From assembly GCA_028281765.1 (NCBI GenBank), contig JANQJF010000056.1, positions 62,001-126,000 on the forward strand: a stretch of 64,000 bases of DNA. The letters run 5' to 3'. A program made the translations under genes and the position numbers. The DNA comes from Planctomycetota bacterium. GTDB lineage: Bacteria; Planctomycetota; UBA1135; UBA2386. Numbering within the stretch: the stretch's first letter is position 1; each line of letters begins with the position of its first letter. Below, in pieces: positions 33,219-41,487 of this stretch. The notes beneath the pieces are model-generated. The model made no database searches. It was not told the DNA's origin and saw nothing but the letters and a program-made list of their open reading frames with translations.

Positions 33219-33941
33219 ATGACGGGCCCAACCCTCGTTCTACTGCCAGGACTGGACGGAACGGGGAAGCTCCTCGAGCGAACGCGACGTGAGTTGGCGC
33301 GCCGGCGCGAGACAGTTGTGGTGACCTACCCGGCTGACAGGGTCCTCGATCACGACGAGTTCGTGCGACTCGTTGTCGCGTCGCTCCCGCAGGAGACGCC
33401 GTTCGTGTTGGTCGCCGAGTCCTTCTCGGGACCGATCGCGATCGACGTCGCCGCGGACCGACCGGAAGGGTTGGTGGGTCTGGTCCTGTGCGTGACGTTC
33501 CCGTGCAATCCGCTGCCCCTGGCGCTGCGATGGCTGAGGTTGTTCACGCGGCTGATGCGGATGCAGCCGCCGGCGTTCTTCGTGCGGCGGTACATGACGG
33601 GACCCGAGGCGACGGACGAGCTCGTCGAAGAGTCCCGCACGGTTCAGGGCGACGTGGACGGCGCGGTGCTCCAGGATCGCATGCGGCAGGTGTTCGCGAT
33701 CGACGTGCGCAGCAGACTGCCCGAGATCGAGTGCCCCGTACTCTGCTTGGTCGGACGTAGAGACAAGCTCGTCGGCCCTCGCTCGCGTCGCGCGTTCGAG
33801 TCCGGACTCAGTGACGTCACGATGGTGGAGATTGACGCGGCGCACATGATGATGCACGTGCATCCCAGGTCGGTCACCGAGGCGATCGACCGCTTCGTGA
33901 TGTCCCGTTTTGGTGTCGAAACCCAGGAGGCTTCGTCGTGA
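33219..33941 (+). CDS. Alpha/beta-hydrolase fold protein
   Basis: 240 residues. The fold starts with PTLVLLPGLDGTGKLLER (oxyanion region). The nucleophile elbow is AESFSG with S68, an Ala replacing the usual first Gly of GxSxG. The acid is D in VGRRDKLVGPRS, and the histidine is in IDAAHMMMHVHP. The small size and PGLDGTG opening resemble thioesterase- or lipase-like hydrolases. It overlaps the DUF3303 gene by 4 bp (GTGA). Substrate unknown. Confidence 0.85.
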   Translation: MTGPTLVLLPGLDGTGKLLERTRRELARRRETVVVTYPADRVLDHDEFVRLVVASLPQETPFVLVAESFSGPIAIDVAADRPEGLVGLVLCVTFPCNPLPLALRWLRLFTRLMRMQPPAFFVRRYMTGPEATDELVEESRTVQGDVDGAVLQDRMRQVFAIDVRSRLPEIECPVLCLVGRRDKLVGPRSRRAFESGLSDVTMVEIDAAHMMMHVHPRSVTEAIDRFVMSRFGVETQEASS

Positions 33942-34222
33942 CTCGTCTCTACATGGTCCTTGAACGCTTTCGCGGTGGCGACGCCGCTCCGGTCTACGAG
34001 CGCTATCGAGAGCGCGGGCGAATGATGCCGCAAGGGGTCGAATACGTCGACAGTTGGGTCGACGACGGACTCACGCGCTGTTTCCAGCTGATGCGTGCGG
34101 ACGACCGCGCACTCCTCGACGAGTGGATCGCCAACTGGGACGACCTCGTGGAGTTCGAAGTCGTACCAGTGATGTCCTCTGCCGATGCCAACGCGTCCGC
34201 GGGTGGGGCCGATCGTGCATAA
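33938..34222 (+). CDS. DUF3303-family small protein
   Basis: 94 residues from GTG 33938, overlapping the hydrolase stop. TRLYMVLERFRGGDAAPVYERYRERGRMMPQGVEYVDSWVDDGLTRCFQLM is typical of DUF3303, a ferredoxin-like (dimeric alpha-beta barrel) fold found in small proteins of unknown role. The segments DDRALLDEWIANWDDLVEFEVVPV also fit. The last 15 residues are a low-complexity Ala/Gly tail. Coupling to the hydrolase suggests a joint role. Its TAA stop lies inside the CATAAT hexamer preceding the next gene. Confidence 0.85.
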   Translation: MTRLYMVLERFRGGDAAPVYERYRERGRMMPQGVEYVDSWVDDGLTRCFQLMRADDRALLDEWIANWDDLVEFEVVPVMSSADANASAGGADRA

Positions 34223-34223
34223 T
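34218..34223 (+). promoter_or_regulatory. -10-like hexamer CATAAT overlapping the DUF3303 stop
   Basis: CATAAT (five of six matches to TATAAT) includes the TAA stop at 34220-34222 and ends 8 nt before the GTG at 34232. No Shine-Dalgarno sequence is present. Confidence 0.45.
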
Positions 34224-34231
34224 CCGCGGCC

Positions 34232-36859
34232 GTGAAGATCGCCGTTCCGATCCTGCTGCTCTTGCTCGGTGGCCTTGCGTGGTTCGTCTTCGCGAGCCCC
34301 GCGGAGGCGCCGCCGGTGGCCGTGGAGTCGGCAGCGACCATCGAGGACGACGACGTCGGCAGTGCGTCGTCATCGGGTCTCACGGAGGTCGACGACGGCG
34401 CCGAGGATTCGTCGAATCGAGTCGAGGTCGAATCGGAGCGCGGCGAACGTCCGGGACCGCGCGTGCGTGTCGTCGATGCGACGGTGTCGCCGCGCAAACC
34501 GATGGGCGGTGCCCAGGTGTTTTGGATCGAGCGCCGCGACGCCTACGAGAAGAACGAAGGCAAGCCGTACCTGCATCAGGCCCAGCTCGCGCTCCGGTAC
34601 GGCGCGCGCGCGAAGACCGATGACGAAGGCTACGTGCAGCTGCCGAGCATTCGCGACCGGCTCATCGTCACGGCGCGGAAGGGCGGGCTGTTCGGCACGC
34701 GGTCGCTCCGGCGGAACGGCAGGGTCGAGACCCTGCCGATGTATCTCGACCAGACGCTCGTCGTCGTCGTCCGCGACGACGCAGGGAACGGCGTCGAAGG
34801 GGTGCCGGTCGGTCTGCACGAGAAGGAGCGGCGCGGCTGGGATCGGCGCACGCGAGTCGACAGCGATGCGGACGGTCGTGTCACGGTGCCGCACTTCCAG
34901 CTGTTCCGGGACCGCATCGAGCGCGCGAGTCAGTTCGTCGCGGCGCTGCACGTGCCGCTTCCCGAGCCGGTGCTGAAGGAGTTCGCGGCCGAGCCGCTGC
35001 CGAAGGAGCCGATCGAGCTGCGGATGCCGGCTACCGGTAGCGTTGCGGTGCGCATCCTCGACCCGGACGGCGAGCCGTTCCCCAATCCGGCACGCGTGAC
35101 CCTGCAGGTGTCCGGTCGGCCGAAGGACTGGTCCGTGCTCGGGCGCAGTTACGACATTCGCAGTCAGCGTCGCGGGCTGAGCACGCAGCAGATCGTGTTT
35201 CCGTTCGTGGGGCTCGACATGCAACTCGTGCCGCGCGTGCGGCTCGACGACGACGACTTCACCTGGGACGGAGAAGCGACGACCGGCCCGATGCGGGCCG
35301 GCGAGCGCGTCGAGCTCGACGTGTCGCTGCCCGACTGGATCGGGTTGCTCGCCGGTCGCTTGGTCGATGCCGATGGCGAACCGTTCGCGCGACGGAAGCC
35401 GACGCTGCTCGTGACCGGTCGCGCCGGGCGGATCGAGGGCGAGCGGCTCGAGACCGATGACGACGGGCGCTTCGAACTGCCGTTCCGGATCCGCAAGGTT
35501 TCGCCGCCGTTCGCGCTCGAGATCCGGGACGAAGACGACGGGGAGTACGTCGGTGCGCAGCTGAGCCTCCCGTCGCTGAATGTCGGCAAGCGAACCGATC
35601 TCGGCGACGTCGTGCTCGAAGGGCTCGGCACGATCGCGTTCGGTACGATCGTGAACGACCGCGGCGAGCCGGTCGAGGCGCAGGTGCGACTGGAGCGCCT
35701 CAGAGATCTCGGCGGCACGCCGCCGCGCACCGAGTGGCGCGACGAGGCTTTCGTCGACACGCGCGCGGGCGAGCAGGGTGAGTACGAGCTGCGCGGCGAC
35801 CCGCCGCCGAGCCGTCTACGGATCGAGGTCCGTGCGCGGAACCACATGATCTTCCGGTCGGAGGAGATCGTCGTCGGCAGCCGCATCGACGTGACGCTGC
35901 AGCGGACTGGCACCCTGCGTGGCAACATCCTCGCTCCGAAGTGGCTGCCCGACCGCGTGATCGACGCGAAGCTGATCAGTGCCGAGGACCCTCAGCGGAC
36001 GGTGTCGACGCGACCACGCAGTCGGATGGGACGCGTGTCGTTTTGGTTCCCGAATCTCGAACCGGGCCTCTACGACCTTTCGCTGCGCTTGCGGGGGTTC
36101 CCGGACGAAGTGTTCCGACGCGACGGACTGCGAATCGAGCCGGGACTCAACGACGTGAAGGACAAGGTCGGCGCCATCGACCTCGCGGATTCCATCTTCC
36201 GATTCCAGCTCGAGGCGGTCTCGAGTGACGGACGGCCGATCGGGAACCTCGGGTCGCCGCTCGTCGCGAAGGTCGCGCGGCCGAACGGAGAGGTCGAGCC
36301 CAAGGCGTTCCAGTGGCGAGGCAACAAGCTCGAGATCTACAGCGCGAGTCCGCGTCTCGAGGTCGTGCAACTCGGCACCGGCTATCGGCCGAAGGAGGCG
36401 GTGCTCTCCTACGGTGAGTCGCGGCTCATGTTCGAGAAGCTCCAGCCGCTCGTGCTCGAGATGCCGGGCATTCGCGCTGCATGCGGCGAGGGGCGTCGTG
36501 TGCGCATCTCGGCAGTTTTGATCTCGGACACCGGACTGCCGGAGGGCATGCGTGCGTACGACCAGCGTCGGGGCTCGTCCCGTGGTTACAGCCGCGCGGC
36601 GCTCAGCAAGAGCGGTGGCGCTTGGCTCGGTGAGTCCGACACGGTCCAGATGCCGTTGATGCGGGACGGCGAGTACCGGGTCGTCGCGCGGCTCTACGAG
36701 GGCGGCCTTCGAAGCCCGGTGTCACGGACGATCGGCCGCATCCAGGTCGCGCTCGATCCAATTCGGCCACAGACGGTGCGGGTGGCGATTGATCAGAAGT
36801 CCGTCCAGGCGGCGCTGAACGAGATCCAGAAGCGCAAGGCGGCGAACCCGGGCAAGTAG
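34232..36859 (+). CDS. Large membrane-anchored carboxypeptidase-regulatory-like repeat protein
   Basis: 875 residues. The N-terminal helix MKIAVPILLLLLGGLAWFVF is followed by an acidic Ser/Asp/Glu linker to about 70. About seven beta-sandwich modules follow, with recurring patterns such as QTLVVVVRDDAGNGVEGVPVGL, DADGRVTVPHFQL, GLLAGRLVDADGEPFARRKPTL and DDDGRFELPF. No enzyme motif is visible. The GTG start was chosen because the hydrophobic helix begins there. It has the same design as the proteins at 24580 and 12449. Likely faces the periplasm or cell surface; function unknown. Confidence 0.78.
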   Translation: MKIAVPILLLLLGGLAWFVFASPAEAPPVAVESAATIEDDDVGSASSSGLTEVDDGAEDSSNRVEVESERGERPGPRVRVVDATVSPRKPMGGAQVFWIERRDAYEKNEGKPYLHQAQLALRYGARAKTDDEGYVQLPSIRDRLIVTARKGGLFGTRSLRRNGRVETLPMYLDQTLVVVVRDDAGNGVEGVPVGLHEKERRGWDRRTRVDSDADGRVTVPHFQLFRDRIERASQFVAALHVPLPEPVLKEFAAEPLPKEPIELRMPATGSVAVRILDPDGEPFPNPARVTLQVSGRPKDWSVLGRSYDIRSQRRGLSTQQIVFPFVGLDMQLVPRVRLDDDDFTWDGEATTGPMRAGERVELDVSLPDWIGLLAGRLVDADGEPFARRKPTLLVTGRAGRIEGERLETDDDGRFELPFRIRKVSPPFALEIRDEDDGEYVGAQLSLPSLNVGKRTDLGDVVLEGLGTIAFGTIVNDRGEPVEAQVRLERLRDLGGTPPRTEWRDEAFVDTRAGEQGEYELRGDPPPSRLRIEVRARNHMIFRSEEIVVGSRIDVTLQRTGTLRGNILAPKWLPDRVIDAKLISAEDPQRTVSTRPRSRMGRVSFWFPNLEPGLYDLSLRLRGFPDEVFRRDGLRIEPGLNDVKDKVGAIDLADSIFRFQLEAVSSDGRPIGNLGSPLVAKVARPNGEVEPKAFQWRGNKLEIYSASPRLEVVQLGTGYRPKEAVLSYGESRLMFEKLQPLVLEMPGIRAACGEGRRVRISAVLISDTGLPEGMRAYDQRRGSSRGYSRAALSKSGGAWLGESDTVQMPLMRDGEYRVVARLYEGGLRSPVSRTIGRIQVALDPIRPQTVRVAIDQKSVQAALNEIQKRKAANPGK

Positions 36860-36884
36860 CTGGATCCGCGACGACGCGTGATCT

Positions 36885-38285
36885 TCAGTACACGGCCTGC
36901 ATCAGCACGCCGCAGAGCCACGCGCCATACGTCCCCAGCGCATACCCGAGCACCGCCAGCAGCACCCCGACCGGCGCGAGGCTCGGGTGGAACGCGGCCG
37001 CGACGACCGGTGCCGACGCGGCGCCGCCGATGTTCGCCTTCGAGCCGACGGCGAGGAAGAAGTACGGCGCGCGGATCCACTTCGCGACGAGGAACAGCAA
37101 ACCGACGTGGAACGCCATCCACAACAGTCCGACCAAGAACAGGCCCGGATGGTCGAGCACGTGGAGCACGTCCATCTTCATGCCGATCGAGGCGACGAGG
37201 ATGTAGATGAAGACGCTGCCGATGCGGGAGGCACCGGCGCCTTCGAGGTTGCGCGCGCGAGTGAACGACAGGAGCACGCCGACCGTCGTCGCCGTGACGA
37301 TGAGCCAAAAGAACCCCGAGGTCAGGCTGAAGCGATCGAGCGCGGGCGCGTTGGCTTCGATCCAGGGGGCGATGATGTCGGCCGCGACGTGAGACAGTGC
37401 GGTGACACCGAACGCGAAGCCGCAGATGACCATCACGTCCGGGAAGCTCGGGATCCGCGCGATCCGCTGCGAGAACTCGTGCATGTGGTCCTTGAGCCGC
37501 GTGACTGCCGACGCGTCGGCCTTGAGCCAGCGGTCGAGCGCCTCGTGGCGACCGACGCCGAGCAGCAAGAACACCATCCACACCTCGGCGACCAGCACGT
37601 CGAGCGTGATCATGATGCCGAACATCTTGGCGCTGATCGGGTTCGTCTCGGTGCTCCACATCTCGAACATCGCGGCTTGATTGGCGCCGCCGCCGATCCA
37701 GCTCCCCGCGACCGTCGTCATACCGCGCCAGACCTGCTCGCCGCCCTCGGGGTGAATTACGTCGGGCGCGATTTGGTTGGCGATCAAGATCGCGAGCGGG
37801 CCGCCGAGGATGACTCCCACGGTCGCGGTGCCGAACATGATCAGCGCCTTCGGTCCGAGGCGCAGGACCTCGCGAAGGTCGATGCTCAGCGTCAGCAGCA
37901 CGAGGCTCGCCGGCAGAAGGTAGCGCGATGCGACGTAGTAGAGCTGGGACTTGCCGGTGAACGGCTTCAGCACGCCCGGGTCGATGCCCTGGTCGGCGAC
38001 CAGGTCTTTGAGCGTCGAGACGCCCTGCACGGAGGACACGTCGTGACCGAGCGTGCGCAAGTGCGCGAGCGCGGCTTCGAGGTCGATCCAGTGAGGCGAG
38101 ATGAGGCCGGCCGTGTGCAGCAACGACGGCACGAAGTAGCACAGCAGCAGAGACGGCACGACCTTGTAGAACCCCGCGCACGACGGCATCGCGGTGGTCT
38201 TGAAGATCGCCGCGAGCACCGTCATCAGGATTCCGAACACGACGGCGTCGTTGGTGAAGAGCGGGGTCGTCGAGACGAAGTCCAT
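36885..38285 (-). CDS. DUF819-family integral membrane protein
   Basis: 466 residues with about ten helices. It begins MDFVSTTPLFTNDAVVFGILMTVLAAIFKTT and contains the family's conserved stretches VPSLLLCYFVPSLLHTAGLI, SWIGGGANQAAMFEMW, and KANIGGAASAPVVAAAFHPSLAPVGVLLAVLGYALGTYGAWLCG. DUF819 (YjcL-like) proteins look like secondary transporters related to Na+-coupled permeases; substrates are unknown. A soluble insertion of about 60 residues lies near 70-130. Divergent from the lipoyl-acyltransferase gene. Confidence 0.88.
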   Translation of the reverse strand: MDFVSTTPLFTNDAVVFGILMTVLAAIFKTTAMPSCAGFYKVVPSLLLCYFVPSLLHTAGLISPHWIDLEAALAHLRTLGHDVSSVQGVSTLKDLVADQGIDPGVLKPFTGKSQLYYVASRYLLPASLVLLTLSIDLREVLRLGPKALIMFGTATVGVILGGPLAILIANQIAPDVIHPEGGEQVWRGMTTVAGSWIGGGANQAAMFEMWSTETNPISAKMFGIMITLDVLVAEVWMVFLLLGVGRHEALDRWLKADASAVTRLKDHMHEFSQRIARIPSFPDVMVICGFAFGVTALSHVAADIIAPWIEANAPALDRFSLTSGFFWLIVTATTVGVLLSFTRARNLEGAGASRIGSVFIYILVASIGMKMDVLHVLDHPGLFLVGLLWMAFHVGLLFLVAKWIRAPYFFLAVGSKANIGGAASAPVVAAAFHPSLAPVGVLLAVLGYALGTYGAWLCGVLMQAVY

Positions 38286-38440
38286 GCGGGGGATGTAGCG
38301 AAGGTGGCGTGACTGCGCAGCACCCTATCCGCTCGTGCGCGCGGGTCGAGCCCGGCCTGGTGGATCCGGCCGAAGCGACGGTGACACGGGCTCGGCGCAA
38401 CCGCGGAGTTCCCCGATCGACCCGGTGGGGTCGACGCCTA

Positions 38441-38469
38441 GGAACTTCGCTGCTACCCCACTAAGTTCC
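38441..38469. promoter_or_regulatory. Inverted repeat in the DUF819/lipoyl-acyltransferase divergent region
   Basis: GGAACTT (38441-38447) and AAGTTCC (38463-38469) form a perfect 7-bp inverted repeat with a 15-bp spacer. The right arm overlaps a TAAGTT hexamer (38462-38467) that ends 10 nt before the ATG at 38478. The position suits an operator over the promoter of the acyltransferase gene, but no regulator is evident. Confidence 0.4.
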
Positions 38470-38477
38470 CGGTACTC

Positions 38478-40073
38478 ATGACCAGCCTTCTCAAGGTCCC
38501 GTATCTCGGCACGGCCGAGGACGACGTGCTGCTCGCGGAGTGGTTCGTCGGCGAGGGCGATGCGTTTCGAAAGGGCGAGGCGATCGCAGTCGTCGAGACG
38601 CTCAAGGCGACGTTCGAAGTCGAGGCCGAGGCCGACGGCGTGCTGCATCGCCAGATCGTCGAGGAAGGCACGCGCGTGCCGCTGCAGGCGGCGCTCGGTG
38701 TGATCGGTGCGCCCGGTGAAGCTGCGGACGACGCGGCGATCGAAGCGCTGATGGTGGAAGCCGCGGCCAGCCAGGAGGTCGTCGAAGACATCGAGCCGGC
38801 TGAGCCCGCGCAGGCGTCTACCGTGTCCGCGTCCGGGGGATCGGATGCTCCCGTGGCTCCGGCTGCGCGCCGAGTCGCATCGGAGCTCGGCGTCGACTTG
38901 TCCACGGTCCGCGGGACCGGGCCAAACGGGCTAGTCCGCGTCGAGGACGTCGAGGCTGCTGCGGCCGGAGGCGGCGCGGGCGCGACCGTCGTCGACGGCA
39001 ACGTCGACCCGGCGTTCCTCGATCACATCCGTGCCGACCGCGCGGCCTTCGCGGCGCTCGCTTCGGACTTCAAGGTCGCGCTGTACCGCAAGCATGGTGC
39101 GATACTCGGCAACGGCACGCACATCGCGCCCGGTGCAATGCTCCTCGTCGACAAGCTCGTGACGGGTGACGACGCCTTCTTCGGCCCCGATACGTCGGTC
39201 GAAGCGCGCAGTCTGCAGGCCGGGGATCTGCTGCACTTCGGTCGCAACTGCGCGGTGCGCTGCACGAAGATCGTGTGTGGCGACAACGCGTTCTTCACGG
39301 ACGACATCGAGATCGGTGGCGGCGGCGCGCTCGAGCCCGAGGCGGAGCTGATCGTCGGCAGCCATGGGTTCGTCGGTGAGCACGTGCACCTCAACCCGTG
39401 CCGACGACTCGAGATCGGCGACGAGGTCGTGATCTCGCGCAACGCCGTCGTCATGACGCACTCGTTCGGCGGCAGCATCCTCAAGGGCTATCCCAACCGC
39501 TTCAGCGGTGTGCGCATCGGCAGCTTCTCGCAGGTTGGTATCCTCGCGACGCTATTCCCCGGCGTCGAGATGGGAGAGGGGTCGATCCTGCTCTCCGGCT
39601 CGTCGCTCGTGAGCTCGATGCCCGCGGGGCGGATGTTCGGCGGCGTGCCGGCGGTCGACATGAAGTCGGCGGCGCAGGCGCTCTCGGACGAGGCGTTCGC
39701 GGGGATCGCGCGGGAGCTCGTGTGGGAGTTCGGGCGCCAGCTGCGCCTGCGCGGTCGCGAAGTCACGACGGCGGAGAGCGAGAACGAGATCGTCCAGACG
39801 GTCGCGAACGACGGCCAACGCCACGTCCTGCGGTTCGGCATGACTGCGCTGGCCGACTACAGCGACGCGGTGGCGGAGGAAGTCCGCGCGATCACGAACC
39901 TCGACGACGCTGCGTGGGACGCTGCGCCCTCGGATGTCGTCACGATCGATCTGGCCACGCCACGTATCCAGGGTCTGGCTGGCCCGCTCGCGAGCGCGTT
40001 CCGCGAGTTCTTGCGCAAGCGGGGCGTCCGCCTGCGCCCCCGGTCCTGGGCCTACAAGGGGGGCTGGCTGTGA
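38478..40073 (+). CDS. Chimeric lipoyl / E3-binding / left-handed beta-helix acyltransferase
   Basis: 531 residues in four parts. Residues 1-78 are a lipoyl domain with the candidate lipoylated K43 in VVETLKATFEVEA, where Leu replaces the usual Asp of the TDKA motif. Residues 127-160 are a peripheral subunit-binding domain (APAARRVASELGVDLSTVRGTGPNGLVRVEDV-type; key residues V133, G138, G146, G148, G151). Residues 203-392 are hexapeptide repeats of a left-handed beta-helix acyltransferase, with H328 in VMTHSFGG and the RMFGGVPA ending. Residues 400-531 are an unrecognised C-terminal region. The CAT catalytic domain of true E2 enzymes (HxxxDG) is absent. It may transfer an acyl group from the lipoyl arm to a sugar (inference). 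Coupled by GTGA to the deacetylase. Confidence 0.85.
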   Translation: MTSLLKVPYLGTAEDDVLLAEWFVGEGDAFRKGEAIAVVETLKATFEVEAEADGVLHRQIVEEGTRVPLQAALGVIGAPGEAADDAAIEALMVEAAASQEVVEDIEPAEPAQASTVSASGGSDAPVAPAARRVASELGVDLSTVRGTGPNGLVRVEDVEAAAAGGGAGATVVDGNVDPAFLDHIRADRAAFAALASDFKVALYRKHGAILGNGTHIAPGAMLLVDKLVTGDDAFFGPDTSVEARSLQAGDLLHFGRNCAVRCTKIVCGDNAFFTDDIEIGGGGALEPEAELIVGSHGFVGEHVHLNPCRRLEIGDEVVISRNAVVMTHSFGGSILKGYPNRFSGVRIGSFSQVGILATLFPGVEMGEGSILLSGSSLVSSMPAGRMFGGVPAVDMKSAAQALSDEAFAGIARELVWEFGRQLRLRGREVTTAESENEIVQTVANDGQRHVLRFGMTALADYSDAVAEEVRAITNLDDAAWDAAPSDVVTIDLATPRIQGLAGPLASAFREFLRKRGVRLRPRSWAYKGGWL

Positions 40074-40858
40074 GTTCCGTCGACCCGAACTGCAGCTACA
40101 GCCTCCCGCACTACCGCTTTATCCTGCGCAAGGCGAAGGAACTCGGCTACTGGATGCCGAAGGTGCGCGACGTCGCCTTCGGCCTGCCGGATCGCGACTT
40201 CTTCCTGATTCGACACGACGTCGACATCACCCCGTGGGCTGCGCTCGAGATGGCACAGGTCGAAAAGGACGAGGGCGTCGAGACGACGTACTACTTCCGC
40301 CTGCACGCGCCCTTCCACAACCTGCTCGACGGCGCGACCGCCGAGAACGTGCGCAAGATCCACGAACTCGGTCACGAAGTCGGACTGCACTACGAGCCGG
40401 GGTATTTCCTCGAGCGTGGCGAGGATCCGGTCGAAGGCACGCGTCGCGACATTCGAATCTTCGAGGATCTCGTCGGCTTCAAGACGCGAACGATCGCGCA
40501 GCACCAGCCGGCACAGGGGCCGCTGCTCGGCGACATCAGTCCCGATCATCCGTGTGCCTATCAGGCCGCTCTCGTGCGGGAGATCCCGTACTTCGGAGAC
40601 AGTGGCTTCCACTGGCGCGAAGGGTGCATCTGCACGAAGCTCGATCGCGAGAAGCGCCCGCAGCTACACACGCTGATCCACCCGCATTCGTGGACCAAGT
40701 GGGACCGTCCTTGGCAGGACGTGCTGCGCGCGCACGCGAGTGACTTGAATGCCCAGGTCATGGGCGAGATGGAGGCCTACATCACCTCCGTCGAGGAATA
40801 CCTCGAGAAGCGGACCGAATTGGACCGCGCGCGCGAAGAGCAGTATCGCGACGAATAG
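40070..40858 (+). CDS. NodB-like polysaccharide deacetylase-fold protein
   Basis: 262 residues starting at GTG 40070, which overlaps the acyltransferase stop. The motif HDVD (49-52) and the HELGHEVGLHYEP segment (H102, H107) match the Asp-Asp/His-His metal site of carbohydrate esterase family 4 proteins, here in the variant common to short uncharacterised members. It would remove an acetyl or formyl group from an amino sugar. A second His-rich region LHTLIHPHSWTKWD lies near 205-218. Tight coupling to the acyltransferase suggests deacylation then re-acylation of the same sugar (inference). Confidence 0.82.
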   Translation: MSSVDPNCSYSLPHYRFILRKAKELGYWMPKVRDVAFGLPDRDFFLIRHDVDITPWAALEMAQVEKDEGVETTYYFRLHAPFHNLLDGATAENVRKIHELGHEVGLHYEPGYFLERGEDPVEGTRRDIRIFEDLVGFKTRTIAQHQPAQGPLLGDISPDHPCAYQAALVREIPYFGDSGFHWREGCICTKLDREKRPQLHTLIHPHSWTKWDRPWQDVLRAHASDLNAQVMGEMEAYITSVEEYLEKRTELDRAREEQYRDE

Positions 40859-40864
40859 CGCCGC

Positions 40865-40885
40865 GCGGCCGACTCACTCGGCCGC
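40865..40885. terminator. Hairpin between convergent deacetylase and macro-domain genes
   Basis: GCGGCCGA (40865-40872) and TCGGCCGC (40878-40885) form a perfect 8-bp stem with loop CTCAC. It starts 6 bp after the deacetylase stop and overlaps the last codons of the macro-domain gene on the other strand. Lacking a T tract, it may terminate weakly in both directions. Confidence 0.45.
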
Positions 40886-41356
40886 TTGCTGCCCTGAGTG
40901 GTAGGTCACGTAGACGCGGACGTCGGTCTTGGCGTCGCCGAAGTGCTTCTTGATGAGCGGTTCGACGTCGTCCCAGTCCATGCCGCCGACTCCCGTCGCG
41001 ATGCGGGGCAGCGCGAGACTCTCGACGCTCTCGTCGTCGCAGTACTTCCGCAAAGCGCGCAGGCACTTGTTGAGGTTGGATGCGGTGGCGCGGCCAGGCT
41101 TGGAGCCGTGGTCGTAGGCCGCTTCCTGGGTCATGAGGTTGGCGATCCGGACGCCACCGGCGCCGCCCCACACCCACATCTCACCGGACTTCGGGTGGGA
41201 CTGGTGGCAATGGTGGCGGAAGTCGTTGTACATCGACGGCCACCGCTCGCGCAGCGCGAGTGCGAGACCCTGCTTGAAGTCGTCGTTCGGGGCGACTCCA
41301 TGCGCGATGTACTGAGCGTTCGAGAGGAGGATGTCGCCTTCGACGTGCCGGATCAT
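40874..41356 (-). CDS. Macro-domain protein (ADP-ribose binding)
   Basis: 160 residues. The macro fold is seen in MIRHVEGDILLSNAQYIAHGVAPNDDFKQGLALALRE (GDIL-type first loop), the glycine-rich loop GGAGGVRIANLMTQE and the LPRIATGVGGMDWDDVEPLI loop that cradles the distal ribose. Such proteins bind or hydrolyse ADP-ribose derivatives, and small single-domain members resemble ALC1/TARG1-type macro domains. ATG 41356 was chosen because the fold starts there; ATG 41380 would add eight residues. No ADP-ribosyltransferase lies next to it; the possible toxin-fold gene at 63156 is far away. Confidence 0.88.
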   Translation of the reverse strand: MIRHVEGDILLSNAQYIAHGVAPNDDFKQGLALALRERWPSMYNDFRHHCHQSHPKSGEMWVWGGAGGVRIANLMTQEAAYDHGSKPGRATASNLNKCLRALRKYCDDESVESLALPRIATGVGGMDWDDVEPLIKKHFGDAKTDVRVYVTYHSGQQAAE

Positions 41357-41487
41357 GACGGACTGCCATACAAGTCCCATGCCCGGCTGCGGAATCGGTC
41401 GGAGACGGGCGTAAACGCTTGGTAGGCGATGATGTGAGCCGCGAGGCGCTCGCTGTGCTGCGAGTCCGGGTCTCACCGTCGAGAGTG

